Notes under the pieces: model-generated | Seen by the model: only the letters and a program-made list of their open reading frames with translations | What the model was told of the DNA's origin: nothing | The model's database searches: none | Shown here: in pieces, positions 20,461 through 30,342 of the stretch | Position numbering within the stretch: the first letter of the stretch is position 1 | How the letters are laid out: every line of letters starts with the position of its first letter | Source: Desulfurellaceae bacterium bin18 | Lineage (GTDB): Bacteria > Desulfobacterota > Binatia > Bin18 | DNA: 64,000 nt | Direction: 5' to 3' | Assembly: GCA_002238415.1 (NCBI GenBank) | Contig: MPMI01000002.1 | Coordinates: 161,053-225,052, forward strand | Program-made: the position numbers and the translations under genes

Positions 20461-21190
20461 TCAACTGCTCGGCCGTCCGACCGAAACGTCGATCTCGTTG
20501 TTGATAATCAGCTAAGGCTTGCAAGAAGGCGTCACGGTCGAAATCTGGCCACAGAGTATCGGTCACATAGAGTTCCGTGTAGGCCAACTGCCAGAGCATG
20601 AAATTACTGATCCGAAACTCTCCACTGGTCCGAATAAGGAGGTCTGGGGCGGGAATGTCTGCCGTCCACAGCGATTGTTCGATAGCCTGTTGGTCAATCT
20701 CGAATGGCCGTAGTCGTCCCGCCTGTACGGCGGTCGCCAGCGTCTGCACGGCGGCAACGATTTCTTCCCGCGCGCTATAGCTCACGGCTAAGACGACAGT
20801 CAGGCCAGTGTTGTCTTGTGTTGCCGCAATCACGTCAAGCAGCGATTTCCGAACAGTCGCGGGAAGGCGGCCCAAATCACCGATGGCCCGGAGGCGGATA
20901 TTATATCGCATCATACGGCGCAATTCCGTCCGGAGATAGCGATTGAGAAGCCCCATGAGCGCCCGGACTTCACGTGGCGGCCGCTGCCAGTTCTCCGAAG
21001 AAAATGCGTAGAGGGTCAGATACGAGAGTCCTATGCCGCGACTTGTCTCGACAATATTACGAACTGCCTCTTTTCCGCGCTTGTGTCCTTCAATACGGCT
21101 CAGTCCGCGTCGCTGCGCCCACCGTCCGTTGCCATCCATAATGATGGCAACATGACGGGGCAATTGGTCTTTCTCGATAATAACGCTCAC
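20429..21190 (-). CDS. uppS: di-trans,poly-cis-undecaprenyl diphosphate synthase
   Basis: A 253-residue cis-prenyltransferase that makes the C55 lipid carrier for peptidoglycan and O-antigen. HVAIIMDGNGRWAQRRG has the catalytic aspartate, LYAFSSENWQRP and RTSGEFRISNFMLWQ are intact. The segment that is usually xxGGRxEI reads SYSAREEI, an unusual substitution of the glycine pair. GTG start without a clear ribosome site. It lies between frr and cdsA. Confidence 0.95.
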   Translation of the reverse strand: MSVIIEKDQLPRHVAIIMDGNGRWAQRRGLSRIEGHKRGKEAVRNIVETSRGIGLSYLTLYAFSSENWQRPPREVRALMGLLNRYLRTELRRMMRYNIRLRAIGDLGRLPATVRKSLLDVIAATQDNTGLTVVLAVSYSAREEIVAAVQTLATAVQAGRLRPFEIDQQAIEQSLWTADIPAPDLLIRTSGEFRISNFMLWQLAYTELYVTDTLWPDFDRDAFLQALADYQQRDRRFGRTAEQLIETELKRAAH

Positions 21191-21252
21191 GCGTGTAAAT
21201 AGCAGGTTAGAATGGATTGTCCGTGTTGACCGTCACAGAGAAACACCAACCC

Positions 21253-21810
21253 TTAGACCGCCATCAATTCTTCCTCTTTGAGCTTGAGGATATGGTCGAG
21301 TTTTTCAATATATTCATTCGTCATCTTTTGTACGCGATCCTGGGCGGCGTGCAATTCATCTTCGGTAATTTCTTTCTCTTTTTGCATTTCCTTAAGATAG
21401 TCATTGGCATCGCGTCTATGGTTCCGCATAGAAACCCGGTAGCCCTCTGCACTCTTACGGATTTTTCGGACAAAATCTTTCCGCCGCTCTTCGGTGAGTT
21501 CGGGTATGGGGACTCGAATGACTTTCCCATCGTTGATTGGAGTCAGGCCTAAGTCAGCCTGATAAATCGCCTTTTCCACATCCCCGATAATATTTTTTTC
21601 GTACGGCTGCACAACCAGGAGGCGCGCTTCTGGTGCAGATAAGGAGGCGAGTTGGTTGAGTGGGGTTGGGGATCCGTAATACTGGACCATCACACCCTCG
21701 ATTAACGCTGTGGAGGCCCGACCGGTACGAACTTTCGAAAACTCTCCACGGAGCGACCCCAGCGTTTGCTCCATTTCCTGCTTCATCTGTTCCAAAACTT
21801 CGGCGCTCAT
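21253..21810 (-). CDS. frr: ribosome recycling factor
   Basis: A 185-residue protein of the standard length that splits post-termination ribosomes with EF-G. It has the expected [10 protein letters not shown] strand, [13 protein letters not shown], and the long C-terminal helix with [16 protein letters not shown] is preceded by a G7 run acting as ribosome site and overlaps the pyrH stop (ATGA), so translation is likely coupled. Confidence 0.97.
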   Translation of the reverse strand: MSAEVLEQMKQEMEQTLGSLRGEFSKVRTGRASTALIEGVMVQYYGSPTPLNQLASLSAPEARLLVVQPYEKNIIGDVEKAIYQADLGLTPINDGKVIRVPIPELTEERRKDFVRKIRKSAEGYRVSMRNHRRDANDYLKEMQKEKEITEDELHAAQDRVQKMTNEYIEKLDHILKLKEEELMAV

Positions 21811-22538
21811 AACACCCCCCCATTGACCACCGTTCCAATAGGCTCTCCACGGATCACGCGCTGGATATTCCCAGGCTCAAGCATACTAAACACAATGATG
21901 GGGAGATGATTATCCATACACAATGATATAGCAGTGGAGTCCATGACCTTGAGATTTTGCTGCAAGACTTCAAGGTAGGTCAGGGTTTGATACCGCTCGG
22001 CCGTCGCATCCTTCATCGGGTCAGCACTATAGATCCCATCAACCTTGGTTGCTTTGAAAATGGCTTGTGCCCCGATTTCCATCGCCCGCAAGCTGGCAGC
22101 GGTGTCCGTGGTGAAATACGGATTACCGGTACCGGAGGCAAAAATAACGATACGACCTTTCTCAAGATGGCGCGTTGCGCGCCGTCTAATATACGGTTCC
22201 GCCACCTGCGCTACTGCCAGGGCTGACATCACGCGCGTCGGAACCTCCACCCTCTCCAAGGCTTCCTGCATGGCTAAGCTATTGATCACCGTGGCCAGCA
22301 TCCCCATATAATCGCCGGTCGCCCGCGCAATCCCTCTTGAGCTCGCGTCTACTCCACGCAGGATATTTCCTCCACCCAGGACCAAAGCGATCTCACACCC
22401 CAGCGAATGAATCTCCTGAATCTCTCTAGCAACACGAGTTAAGACAACATCGTCAATCCCATAGCCTCGTTTGCCAGCGAGTGCTTCTCCTCCCAACTTG
22501 AGCAGGACACGCTGGTATGGTGCAGACTTTGTCGCCAT
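21807..22538 (-). CDS. pyrH: UMP kinase
   Basis: A 243-residue hexameric amino-acid-kinase-fold enzyme that phosphorylates [12 protein letters not shown] binds phosphate, [11 protein letters not shown] is the second glycine loop, and [17 protein letters not shown] is the UMP signature. It lies 5 nt after tsf and overlaps frr by 4 nt, the common rpsB-tsf-pyrH-frr order. Confidence 0.97.
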   Translation of the reverse strand: MATKSAPYQRVLLKLGGEALAGKRGYGIDDVVLTRVAREIQEIHSLGCEIALVLGGGNILRGVDASSRGIARATGDYMGMLATVINSLAMQEALERVEVPTRVMSALAVAQVAEPYIRRRATRHLEKGRIVIFASGTGNPYFTTDTAASLRAMEIGAQAIFKATKVDGIYSADPMKDATAERYQTLTYLEVLQQNLKVMDSTAISLCMDNHLPIIVFSMLEPGNIQRVIRGEPIGTVVNGGVL

Positions 22539-22543
22539 GCGAC

Positions 22544-23167
22544 CTACTCAGTCCCCTTTTCAGCAGTACTTGCTTCTCCAATTTGGAAACGCGCAAACCG
22601 ATGAACGACAATATTTTCGCCCGTTTTACTCACCGCATCATTGACAATCTCTTGGACGCTTTTACTCGGCTCCCGGATATAGGCTTGTTCGAGCAGACAT
22701 ACTTCGCTGTAAAACTTCTCGACTTTTCCGGAAACGATCTTCTCAATCACCTGCGTCGGCTTTCCAGACGCCTCGGCCTGGGTCTGGTAGACCGTCCGCT
22801 CCCGCTCGAGCTCGTTCTCAGAGATGTCTTCCCGACGTACGCAGCGTGGATTTGCGGCCGCCACTTGCATCGCGAGGTCTTTGACAAGCTGTTGGAACTC
22901 CTCAGTCCGGGCCACAAAGTCAGTCTCACAATTCACTTCAACCAAGACGCCGATCTTGCCACCACCGTGAATATAGGAGCCCACTACTCCCTGCTCTGCC
23001 GCGCGCCCAGCTCTCTTTGCGGCAGCGGCTAACCCTTTCTCGCGAAGAAAGTCAATGGCTTTTTCAATATCACCGTTATTTTCGGCAAGCGCGTTTTTGC
23101 AGTTGACAATGCCCGCGCCTGTCCGCTCGCGTAGTTCCTTTACCTGGGCCATAGAAATACCGCTCAC
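22544..23167 (-). CDS. tsf: elongation factor Ts, short form
   Basis: A 207-residue guanine-nucleotide exchange factor for EF-Tu. [18 protein letters not shown] and [12 protein letters not shown] are the two signatures. It is much shorter than the 283-residue E. coli protein and resembles the compact forms with a single core subdomain, as in Thermus. Start chosen as GTG overlapping the rpsB stop (GTGA) with AGGAAGGGGG 7 nt upstream; an ATG five codons later is the alternative. Confidence 0.95.
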   Translation of the reverse strand: MSGISMAQVKELRERTGAGIVNCKNALAENNGDIEKAIDFLREKGLAAAAKRAGRAAEQGVVGSYIHGGGKIGVLVEVNCETDFVARTEEFQQLVKDLAMQVAAANPRCVRREDISENELERERTVYQTQAEASGKPTQVIEKIVSGKVEKFYSEVCLLEQAYIREPSKSVQEIVNDAVSKTGENIVVHRFARFQIGEASTAEKGTE

Positions 23168-24006
23168 GCCGCGCCCCCTTCCTCAACAGGCGTTGCCTCC
23201 GTCAGAGTGTCTTCGGCTTGCGCCTCGTGAGATGGCGATCCAGGCTCTGGCGGTTCAGCCTGACCTACAGGCGAGTCTCCCGGTTCGCCCGAATCATCTG
23301 GTCCTCCTTGCTGCTCTTGGTACAGCGTCCGTCCTTCTATGGAGGCGTCAGCTATCGCCTCCACAAAGAGACGAATGGCACGGATAGCATCATCATTCCC
23401 CGGGATTTTATGCGTGACCAGATCCGGGTCACAGTTGGAATCAATCGCAGCGACAACGGGCAGACCGAGCTTATTCGCCTCCCGCACGGCAATTTCTTCC
23501 TTCTTGGTGTCAACGACAAACATCGCGTCAGGCAGCTTCCGCATGGTTTTGATACCACCTAACACACTCATCAGCTTATCCCGCTCCCGGCTAATCCCCA
23601 AGAGTTCTTTCTTCGTCAACGCGTCAGCAATCGAGGCTGTTTCGAGCATCTCCTCGACGCGTTTCAGTCGATCGATAGACTTCCGGATGGTTTGAAAGTT
23701 CGTTAACATTCCGCCCAGCCAGCGGTTATGGACATAAAACATCTCACATCGCTCGGCTGCCTCGCGCACGACTTCCTGCGCTTGTTTCTTGGTACCGACA
23801 AAAAGAATCTGACCACCATCTCCTACCAGATCACGAATGAAGCCGCACGCGTCACGCAACATCCCCACGGTCTGCTGCAAATCAATGATGTGGATTCCGT
23901 TGCGGGCACCAAAAATATAGGGCTTCATCTTTGGGTTCCAGCGACTCGTCTGGTGGCCGAAGTGCACCCCAGCTTCAAGCAGTTGCTTGATCGTAATGTC
24001 AACCAT
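23164..24006 (-). CDS. rpsB: 30S ribosomal protein S2
   Basis: A 280-residue small-subunit protein. [24 protein letters not shown] and [13 protein letters not shown] are S2 signatures. The last 45 or so residues are an acidic, Pro/Gly-rich extension beyond the 241-residue E. coli length. ATG with AAAGGTGA upstream. First gene of the translation and envelope cluster; rho lies 102 bp downstream of it on the chromosome but is transcribed ahead of it on the same strand. Confidence 0.97.
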   Translation of the reverse strand: MVDITIKQLLEAGVHFGHQTSRWNPKMKPYIFGARNGIHIIDLQQTVGMLRDACGFIRDLVGDGGQILFVGTKKQAQEVVREAAERCEMFYVHNRWLGGMLTNFQTIRKSIDRLKRVEEMLETASIADALTKKELLGISRERDKLMSVLGGIKTMRKLPDAMFVVDTKKEEIAVREANKLGLPVVAAIDSNCDPDLVTHKIPGNDDAIRAIRLFVEAIADASIEGRTLYQEQQGGPDDSGEPGDSPVGQAEPPEPGSPSHEAQAEDTLTEATPVEEGGAA

Positions 24007-24108
24007 GTACAGGTCACCTTTCTTTCTTAACTACGTGTGGAATACTCTTGATTTCAGGGAGAAATTTTGTATCAAAGGCGAAAAATCTTTGCAACGCGCC
24101 GGAGAGTG

Positions 24109-25437
24109 CTATTGATTCATAGATTCAAGAAATTCTTGATTATCCTTTGTCCCCTGGATTTTATCTATAAAAAATTCCATTGCTTCGACTGCGTTCATTT
24201 GGGTCAGCAATTGTCTGAGAAGCCGCATTCGGTCCAAGGTCGTCTTCGTCAGCAACATCTCTTCCTTGCGGGTACCAGAGCGGCCAATATCCATGGCAGG
24301 GAAAATCCGTTTGTCCATGAGGCGGCGATCCAGGTGGATTTCCATATTACCGGTCCCTTTGAATTCTTCAAAGATGACTTCATCCATACGACTACCAGTA
24401 TCGACCAGGGCCGTCCCAATAATGGTTAAGCTTCCCCCATCTTCAATGTTCCGTGCCGCTCCAAAGAATTTTTTCGGCATCCGTAAGGCATTGGCATCCA
24501 CACCACCGGACAGTAATTTTCCACTCGGCGGAACCACAGCGTTATTCGCGCGCGCTAAGCGGGTAATACTGTCGAGTAAGACGACAACGTCTTTTCCGTG
24601 CTCGACAAGACGTTTTGCCTTTTCCAGGACCATTTCCGCCACCTGCACGTGCCGATTCGCCGGTTCGTCAAACGTCGAACTCACGACCTCGGCACGGACT
24701 GAGCGCTGCACATCGGTGACTTCCTCCGGTCGCTCGTCAATCAATAAGACAATCAAAATGACTTCTTTATGATTGTGAACAATGCCATGCGCCAAATTTT
24801 GCAGCATCATGGTCTTGCCCGTACGAGGAGCGGCAACGATCAAACCACGCTGACCTTTTCCTATGGGCGTGAACAGATCAATGGTCCGCGTGGTATATTC
24901 CTCAAGATTGTGCTCAAGCCGGAGTTGTTCCTCTGGATAGAGCGGCGTCAAATTATCAAAGAGGATTTTGTCTCGGGCGCGTTCAGGTTCCTCATAGTTC
25001 GTTGCTTCAACTTTCAGCAACGCAAAATAGCGCTCTCCTTCCTTGGGCGGGCGGATTTGCCCGGCCACAACGTCTCCGGTACGCAAATTAAACCGCCGAA
25101 TCTGACTCGGGGACACATAAATGTCATCCGGCCCCGGCAGATAATTGTAGTCAGGAGAACGGAGAAAACCGAACCCGTCAGAGAGAATCTCTAACACCCC
25201 CTCGCCATAGATAAAGCCGCTCTGCTCGGCCTGAGCTTGGAGAATAGAAAAAATTAAGTCTTGCTTCCGGAGACTGGACGCGCCCTCGACATTAAAATTT
25301 CGTGCGATCTCCGCCAGTTCTTCAATTTTCTTCGATTTCAGAGACTTCAGGTTCAGACCGACATCTTCGCCGTCCCCATTAATGCGAACTTCTTGGAGTC
25401 CATTTGCATTATTACTCTTTGTGGTCGCTCGACCCAT
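24109..25437 (-). CDS. rho: transcription termination factor Rho
   Basis: A 442-residue hexameric RNA helicase. N-terminal [19 protein letters not shown] begins the Rho-N domain, [20 protein letters not shown] is the RNA-binding cold-shock fold, [11 protein letters not shown] is the Walker A P-loop and [14 protein letters not shown] the Walker B. Length is somewhat above the 419 residues of E. coli. ATG has a strong AGGAGG-like site. A 233-bp leader with a promoter candidate precedes it (see 25633). Confidence 0.97.
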   Translation of the reverse strand: MGRATTKSNNANGLQEVRINGDGEDVGLNLKSLKSKKIEELAEIARNFNVEGASSLRKQDLIFSILQAQAEQSGFIYGEGVLEILSDGFGFLRSPDYNYLPGPDDIYVSPSQIRRFNLRTGDVVAGQIRPPKEGERYFALLKVEATNYEEPERARDKILFDNLTPLYPEEQLRLEHNLEEYTTRTIDLFTPIGKGQRGLIVAAPRTGKTMMLQNLAHGIVHNHKEVILIVLLIDERPEEVTDVQRSVRAEVVSSTFDEPANRHVQVAEMVLEKAKRLVEHGKDVVVLLDSITRLARANNAVVPPSGKLLSGGVDANALRMPKKFFGAARNIEDGGSLTIIGTALVDTGSRMDEVIFEEFKGTGNMEIHLDRRLMDKRIFPAMDIGRSGTRKEEMLLTKTTLDRMRLLRQLLTQMNAVEAMEFFIDKIQGTKDNQEFLESMNQ

Positions 25438-25632
25438 ATTTTCCTCCTAATTGTCTGCAGTAGTAAACTGGAGGGACGTAGCCTTGGTATTACATATTGC
25501 CGCGGTATGTCCGCCTCGGACGCCGATTGCCCGTGTTAGGGGAAAAACCATCAGGAAACAGCAGTATGACCGGTGAGAAATTCTTTTTCGGAGCGGTCTA
25601 CAGAGAACGATTTATCCTCTGCAAGGCACTTT

Positions 25633-25661
25633 CATATAATACATCATCGCAAACCTGTCAA
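25633..25661 (-). promoter_or_regulatory. candidate sigma70 promoter for rho, long leader
   Basis: On the minus strand TTGACA (25656-25661) is followed after 17 nt by TATATG (25633-25638). The -35 is perfect, the -10 matches four of six. Predicted transcription would begin near 25627, leaving about 190 nt of untranslated leader before the rho ATG, as in species where rho is autoregulated by its own leader. Confidence 0.5.
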
Positions 25662-25670
25662 CGAAAAGAC

Positions 25671-26606
25671 TCACTCCCAGACAGCGGACAGTTCCAGCAG
25701 GAGCCCAGCAAAATCAGCGGGATAAGGTGCCTGAATTGTCATCACGGTATGATCTTGGGGATGCATGAATTCAATAGCCTCTGCGTGCAATGCTTGACGA
25801 GGAAAGTGCCGAATCTCAGCGGGTAGTGTTTTCTCCATACGCCGAGAGCCATACAGGTCATCCCCAATAATAGGGTGGTTAAGCGCGGCGAGGTGAACCC
25901 GCAGTTGGTGGGTCCGGCCAGTCTTGGGAAAGAGATGCACAAGGGACACGTTGCGACCTGACTCAAGGACTTCATACCGACTAACCGCCGGACGGCTCTT
26001 CCGTGCATGTATGGACATTTTCTTCCGGTCCTGTGGATGCCGACCGATGGGAAAAGAAATCTCTCCCTCATGCTGCGGCAGGTATCCGACCACGACAGCT
26101 CGGTAGGTTTTGCGCACCTGTCTCGACTTGAACTGCTCAGCGAGGGCTTCCAACGCCGTCCGATTCTTTGCGACGAGCAAGACGCCGGACGTGTCTTTAT
26201 CAAGTCTATGGACGATCCCCGGACGGAGCGATGCCTCCTCGACATGCCACCCCCAGTATGACAGCAAGGCGTTCACCACCGTACCGTGCCACTGGCCAGG
26301 AGCGGGATGAACGACCATACCGGGCGGTTTGTTAATCGCGGCCAGACTATCATCTTCATACAAGATATCGAGCGGAATATCTTCAGGCGTAGCCGTCGTT
26401 GGTTGTGAAAGCAGGGGAGAGACTTCTACGATTTCACCATTGCGGACAGGATAACTCGCCTTTTGGGGAGTGCCGTCTACCAAAACATGGCGACGTGTAA
26501 TCAACAGCTTTGCCTGAGACCGACTAATCTCCGCTAGGGAGGCAACCACCAAGTCTAAACGCTGACCGATCTGGGAAAGCGGAACCTGAAAATGCTGGAC
26601 TGTCAC
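25671..26606 (-). CDS. rluD: 23S rRNA pseudouridine synthase RluD
   Basis: A 311-residue enzyme with an N-terminal S4 RNA-binding domain (QRLDLVVASLAEISRSQAKLLI) and a RluA-type catalytic domain. HRLDKDTSGVLLVAKN carries the catalytic aspartate. Such enzymes modify helix 69 of 23S rRNA. GTG start overlaps the ribF stop by 4 nt, so they are coupled. Confidence 0.93.
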   Translation of the reverse strand: MTVQHFQVPLSQIGQRLDLVVASLAEISRSQAKLLITRRHVLVDGTPQKASYPVRNGEIVEVSPLLSQPTTATPEDIPLDILYEDDSLAAINKPPGMVVHPAPGQWHGTVVNALLSYWGWHVEEASLRPGIVHRLDKDTSGVLLVAKNRTALEALAEQFKSRQVRKTYRAVVVGYLPQHEGEISFPIGRHPQDRKKMSIHARKSRPAVSRYEVLESGRNVSLVHLFPKTGRTHQLRVHLAALNHPIIGDDLYGSRRMEKTLPAEIRHFPRQALHAEAIEFMHPQDHTVMTIQAPYPADFAGLLLELSAVWE

Positions 26607-27541
26607 GAGGGAGTATTTCCGGTTGAGGAGAGAAAGCTACGAGCTCGGTCAGCATCCTCTCGTATCTGCTGCACGAGATCTTCGACCGACGAGAACTTGC
26701 GCTCTTCTCGAAGGTGCTTGACAAAGCTCACCCGAAGACGTTTTCCGTACAGGTCGGCGGAAAAGTCAAAGAGGTTCGTTTCAACCGTTCTCTGATTCGC
26801 GCCAAAAGTGGGATTCACCCCGACATTTGCTACAGCATCATACTCTCCGTCATTCACACAAGCCCGGACCGCGTACACTCCATTCGGCAACAGGACTGAT
26901 GTCCGAGGACGTATATTCGCCGTCGGGAACCCGATCTGCCGACCCCGCTGAAATCCCTTAACAACCCGGCCACTTACCGCATATGGCTGCGCCAGCAGCG
27001 TGGTTGCCTCATACAGTTTGCCAGTTTGGAGCAGTGCGCGCACCACGGTACTGCTGACCTCCTGCGGCCCCACAGTAACTGATCCCATGACCTCGACCTC
27101 GAATCCCCACCGTTTTCCCAGGGAGCTGAGCAGGCCTACATTCCCGGCCCGGTCCCGGCCAAAACTGAAATTATGGCCAACCAAAATCTTTTCCACACCA
27201 ATTGAGTCGAGCAGATATTGGCGCACAAACGCTTCGGGGGCGAGTTGAGAAAAATCAAGCCCAAACCGCTGTACCACGATCCCGTCAACACCCAACTCAG
27301 CAATCCTCCGGAGCTTCTCACGTAAACTGAGAATTAACGGCACCGGACTGCCGGGCCGTAACACCGAAAGGGGGTGGGGGTAAAATGTCATAGCCAGAGC
27401 GGTCCCCTGGCGCGCTCTGGCTTCTTCGACAAGCCGAGAGAGAATCCTCTGATGGCCTAAGTGCACCCCATCAAAATTTCCGAGCCCGATGACCGGATGG
27501 GGGAGCGGCGTGTGGCGCGAGGCGTGGCGGATAATTTTCAT
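26603..27541 (-). CDS. ribF: bifunctional riboflavin kinase / FAD synthetase
   Basis: A 312-residue two-domain enzyme. The N-terminal nucleotidyltransferase has GLGNFDGVHLGHQ and a VGHNFSFGRDRAG box; the C-terminal flavokinase has GFQRGRQIGFPTAN. It turns riboflavin into FMN and FAD. ATG with weak ribosome site. It overlaps rluD by 4 nt and follows cpoB by 35 nt. Confidence 0.95.
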   Translation of the reverse strand: MKIIRHASRHTPLPHPVIGLGNFDGVHLGHQRILSRLVEEARARQGTALAMTFYPHPLSVLRPGSPVPLILSLREKLRRIAELGVDGIVVQRFGLDFSQLAPEAFVRQYLLDSIGVEKILVGHNFSFGRDRAGNVGLLSSLGKRWGFEVEVMGSVTVGPQEVSSTVVRALLQTGKLYEATTLLAQPYAVSGRVVKGFQRGRQIGFPTANIRPRTSVLLPNGVYAVRACVNDGEYDAVANVGVNPTFGANQRTVETNLFDFSADLYGKRLRVSFVKHLREERKFSSVEDLVQQIREDADRARSFLSSTGNTPS

Positions 27542-27576
27542 ACTCAGTGCCCCGAGGAAGTCCAGGGGCGGGTATG

Positions 27577-28389
27577 CTAACGTACAAGCGTCTGGAGCAT
27601 GGTTTGTGCTTCAACCGTTTCGGCGGCTGACGGATGATCGCTGACGAGCTTCTGAAGGATCAGGCGCGCGTCAGTCTTGTCTCCAATCGCAAGAAATGCC
27701 TGGGCTTGTCGCAGGAGGGCTGCGGCAACGCGATCACCCCGTCTGTATGAGAGGACATCATTAAACTCAAGGATGGCCCGATTATAGTCATTCTGGACGT
27801 AGTGGCTCTCACCAATCCAATACTGTGCATCATCTGCCATTTGTGATTCAGGGCAACGACGCTGGAAGGTGCGGAATTCCTGAATCGCTGGATTATATTT
27901 CTGGTCTTGAAAAAGCCGGACTGCTCCGCGGTAGAGGTCTTGACACTCTGGGGTGTCATTAGTCGAGGGGGTACTGGTCGAGGGCTGGGATGGAGGCGTT
28001 CTCGGTGGAACCGGCAGGGCAGGCGAGCGGGTCGGCGTCCGAGGGTTGGATAGAGCAGGTTCGTCCGGTCCATACCCGGGTCTCCGTCTCACAGAGCGCA
28101 TCTGCCCTTCAAGGGCGACTAAGCGTTCCTCAAGATTGCGCAGTTGTGGACCGGTTCCACTCTCTTGTTTGGAGACCTGGGCCAAGCGGTGCCGGAATTC
28201 TTCAATCTGACCTTGAAGCTGTTGGACCTTGCGCTGGAGGCTATCAATCGAGGCGCCGGTATTTGCCACTTGGGTGCGTATTGCCTTGCGCTCGTTCTGC
28301 ACCAGTTGCAGGTCCGCTTGGGTTGCGCATCCAGCAAGCCAGAGGCCTAGCAGAATCAAGGGGCATAGCGCCCGGCGGCTAGCTCTCAC
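27577..28389 (-). CDS. cpoB: Tol-Pal associated TPR lipoprotein (CpoB/YbgF-like)
   Basis: A lipoprotein of about 270 residues in the usual place after pal. I chose the GTG at 28389, which gives a textbook signal peptide: RASRR, then a hydrophobic core, then the lipobox LAGC with C21. A coiled-coil segment (about residues 30-85), a Pro/Thr/Ser-rich linker and three C-terminal TPR units (GAVRLFQDQKYNPAIQEF and following) match CpoB, which couples outer membrane constriction to peptidoglycan synthesis. A longer frame to 28470 overlaps pal and would bury the signal. Confidence 0.88.
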   Translation of the reverse strand: MRASRRALCPLILLGLWLAGCATQADLQLVQNERKAIRTQVANTGASIDSLQRKVQQLQGQIEEFRHRLAQVSKQESGTGPQLRNLEERLVALEGQMRSVRRRPGYGPDEPALSNPRTPTRSPALPVPPRTPPSQPSTSTPSTNDTPECQDLYRGAVRLFQDQKYNPAIQEFRTFQRRCPESQMADDAQYWIGESHYVQNDYNRAILEFNDVLSYRRGDRVAAALLRQAQAFLAIGDKTDARLILQKLVSDHPSAAETVEAQTMLQTLVR

Positions 28390-28424
28390 AACACGAGTGT
28401 ATAGCCAGGACTGACGCCCGTTGC

Positions 28425-28961
28425 CTAGCGTAGGACTGAGAAATGGCCGCGTCGATTTCGCTGCCAGCATGATTCATTCGAGTCGGTACACTGGGGCAGT
28501 TCTTCCCCATAACTAATGACGGAAAGCCGCTCAGCAGGGACCCCTAACGTAATCAGATAATCCTGCGCGGCACGGGCACGTTTTGCGCCAAGGGCGAGAT
28601 TGTATTCGGCCGTCCCCCGATCATCGCAGTGCCCTTCAACTTCCACCTTCACCTCGGCATTATTTTGCAACCAGTCGGCATTCGCTTGCAGGGTTTGCCT
28701 CGCCTCTTCAGACAGCTCAAACGAGTCATAGCTAAAGAAGACGTCTTGCAAGGGCCCGCCCTCCCCCTCCTGCTGGACGCGCTCTTGGATGCGTTCGTCC
28801 TCCCCAACTGCAGATTCATCCATCTCCGACCCGCCAGAGCTCGTACTCGGAGTGCTTCCATAACTCATCGGCTGAGGAGACTGTTTCGGACATCCGATCA
28901 AGCCCAAGGAGAGCAGGAGTACACTGATCAGCCACCCACCACGGAATTTATTGTTGTGCAT
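28425..28961 (-). CDS. pal: peptidoglycan-associated lipoprotein
   Basis: A 178-residue outer membrane lipoprotein. Signal peptide ends in LIGC (cysteine at residue 24), followed by a Ser/Glu-rich linker and an OmpA-type peptidoglycan-binding domain with VEGHCDDRGTAEYNLALG and RA-rich helix. It anchors the outer membrane to the wall and binds TolB. It begins 31 nt after tolB. Confidence 0.95.
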   Translation of the reverse strand: MHNNKFRGGWLISVLLLSLGLIGCPKQSPQPMSYGSTPSTSSGGSEMDESAVGEDERIQERVQQEGEGGPLQDVFFSYDSFELSEEARQTLQANADWLQNNAEVKVEVEGHCDDRGTAEYNLALGAKRARAAQDYLITLGVPAERLSVISYGEELPQCTDSNESCWQRNRRGHFSVLR

Positions 28962-28992
28962 TCTTCACCATTTTTCCTCGTCCCACGCGTAC

Positions 28993-30294
28993 TTATGGAA
29001 GGCGTGGCGACCACGCCGGACTAGTATCATTTCCACTTCCCCCGGTCAATTGCTGTAGGCTCTGGCCGTCCCGACTCACCAGATAGAGCCGCCCTCTTCG
29101 CGTCACCGCGAGATAGCGTCCGTCCGGCGACCACGAAGGGTGCTCACCACGGACAATGTGCGTGGCTTCCCCACCATCCGGATCGGTCCACATCACACGA
29201 AATCCGCCTGAGCGGGCCGTATAAGCGATCCGGTCTCCCTTTGGAGACCAGGCGGGATCGGTATTATAGGCGCTCTGAAACGTAATGCGTTTGGACTGTC
29301 CAGTTTCGATGTCCATCACATAAATTTGAGGGCTGCCAGTCCGGCTCGAACAAAATGCCAGTCGGCGCCCATCTGGCGACCAAGCGGGAGAAACATCGAT
29401 GCCACCGTGGTACGTTAAACGACTAATTAACTGTCCTTGGGGCGAGAGCAAGAAAAGATCAGAATTCCCGTTCTGATCGATACTGACAGCGATACGGGTG
29501 CCGTCCGGAGACCAGCTTGCCCCATAGGCAATTCGGGCGTAGACCCGAGCCGACCGCCCCGTCGCCAAGTCGAGCTTAAACGGATAGGGTCCACCCTGCT
29601 TATACGAGATAAACAAGAGTTCCGCCCCAGTCGGACTCCAACTCGGTCCGAGGCTCAGCGTCCTGTCCTGCGTGACCCGGCGCACTTCGGTTCCACTCAG
29701 GTCGGTCACATAGACTTCCTTGATCCGTCCATCAACACGATTCGAGATGAAAGCGATCTTCGAATTAAAAGGCCCTTCTTCGCCGGTCAAGAAGAGCATG
29801 ATCTGGTCGGCAAAGCGGTGCGCCATACGGCGCACGTCACGTTTGTGTCCGATATATCGTCTTCCGCCAAGCTGTTTCTGCTGGGTCACATCGAACAGGC
29901 GCGCCTCGATAGTCAACCGTTCGCCGGTCAGCCAAAATCCGCCTTTGACCAGGGCTAACGCATCCAGTACAGACCAGTTTTGAAAGTTAATGTGATCGAG
30001 TACAAACCCTTCTGGCCCCTCGATATACGCGCGCCGGTCGAGCACTCGGAAAAGACCAGAGAGCGTGAGATCCCTGGTAATAGTACTGGCAAAGGTTTCC
30101 CCGATTTGCTGCTCGGCGTGGGAGTCCGGATTAGACAGGGGCGAAATAGCGATCGGAACTCCGGCCCCACCGGGTTCCGGCACTTCAATCCGAATTTGGG
30201 CGGAAGCCGGTCGGGCCCATCCCGCCAGGACGGCGCTTACCGTCAGCAGTATCCCCAACCGGGCCATCCGCAGAGTCAACCCTCTCCAGCTCAT
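28993..30294 (-). CDS. tolB: Tol-Pal system beta-propeller protein
   Basis: A 433-residue periplasmic protein. A cleavable signal peptide (about residues 1-32, ending ARPASA) is followed by an N-terminal alpha/beta domain and a six-bladed propeller with repeated SPDG/SPAWSPDGRRLAF-type blades. It carries the message from TolA to Pal. ATG with GGAG upstream. It lies 48 nt after tolA. Confidence 0.95.
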   Translation of the reverse strand: MSWRGLTLRMARLGILLTVSAVLAGWARPASAQIRIEVPEPGGAGVPIAISPLSNPDSHAEQQIGETFASTITRDLTLSGLFRVLDRRAYIEGPEGFVLDHINFQNWSVLDALALVKGGFWLTGERLTIEARLFDVTQQKQLGGRRYIGHKRDVRRMAHRFADQIMLFLTGEEGPFNSKIAFISNRVDGRIKEVYVTDLSGTEVRRVTQDRTLSLGPSWSPTGAELLFISYKQGGPYPFKLDLATGRSARVYARIAYGASWSPDGTRIAVSIDQNGNSDLFLLSPQGQLISRLTYHGGIDVSPAWSPDGRRLAFCSSRTGSPQIYVMDIETGQSKRITFQSAYNTDPAWSPKGDRIAYTARSGGFRVMWTDPDGGEATHIVRGEHPSWSPDGRYLAVTRRGRLYLVSRDGQSLQQLTGGSGNDTSPAWSPRLP

Positions 30295-30342
30295 TTCACT
30301 TGCTCCGTACCACTCACTCCGCGTCTGCCACGACCGAGCGCG

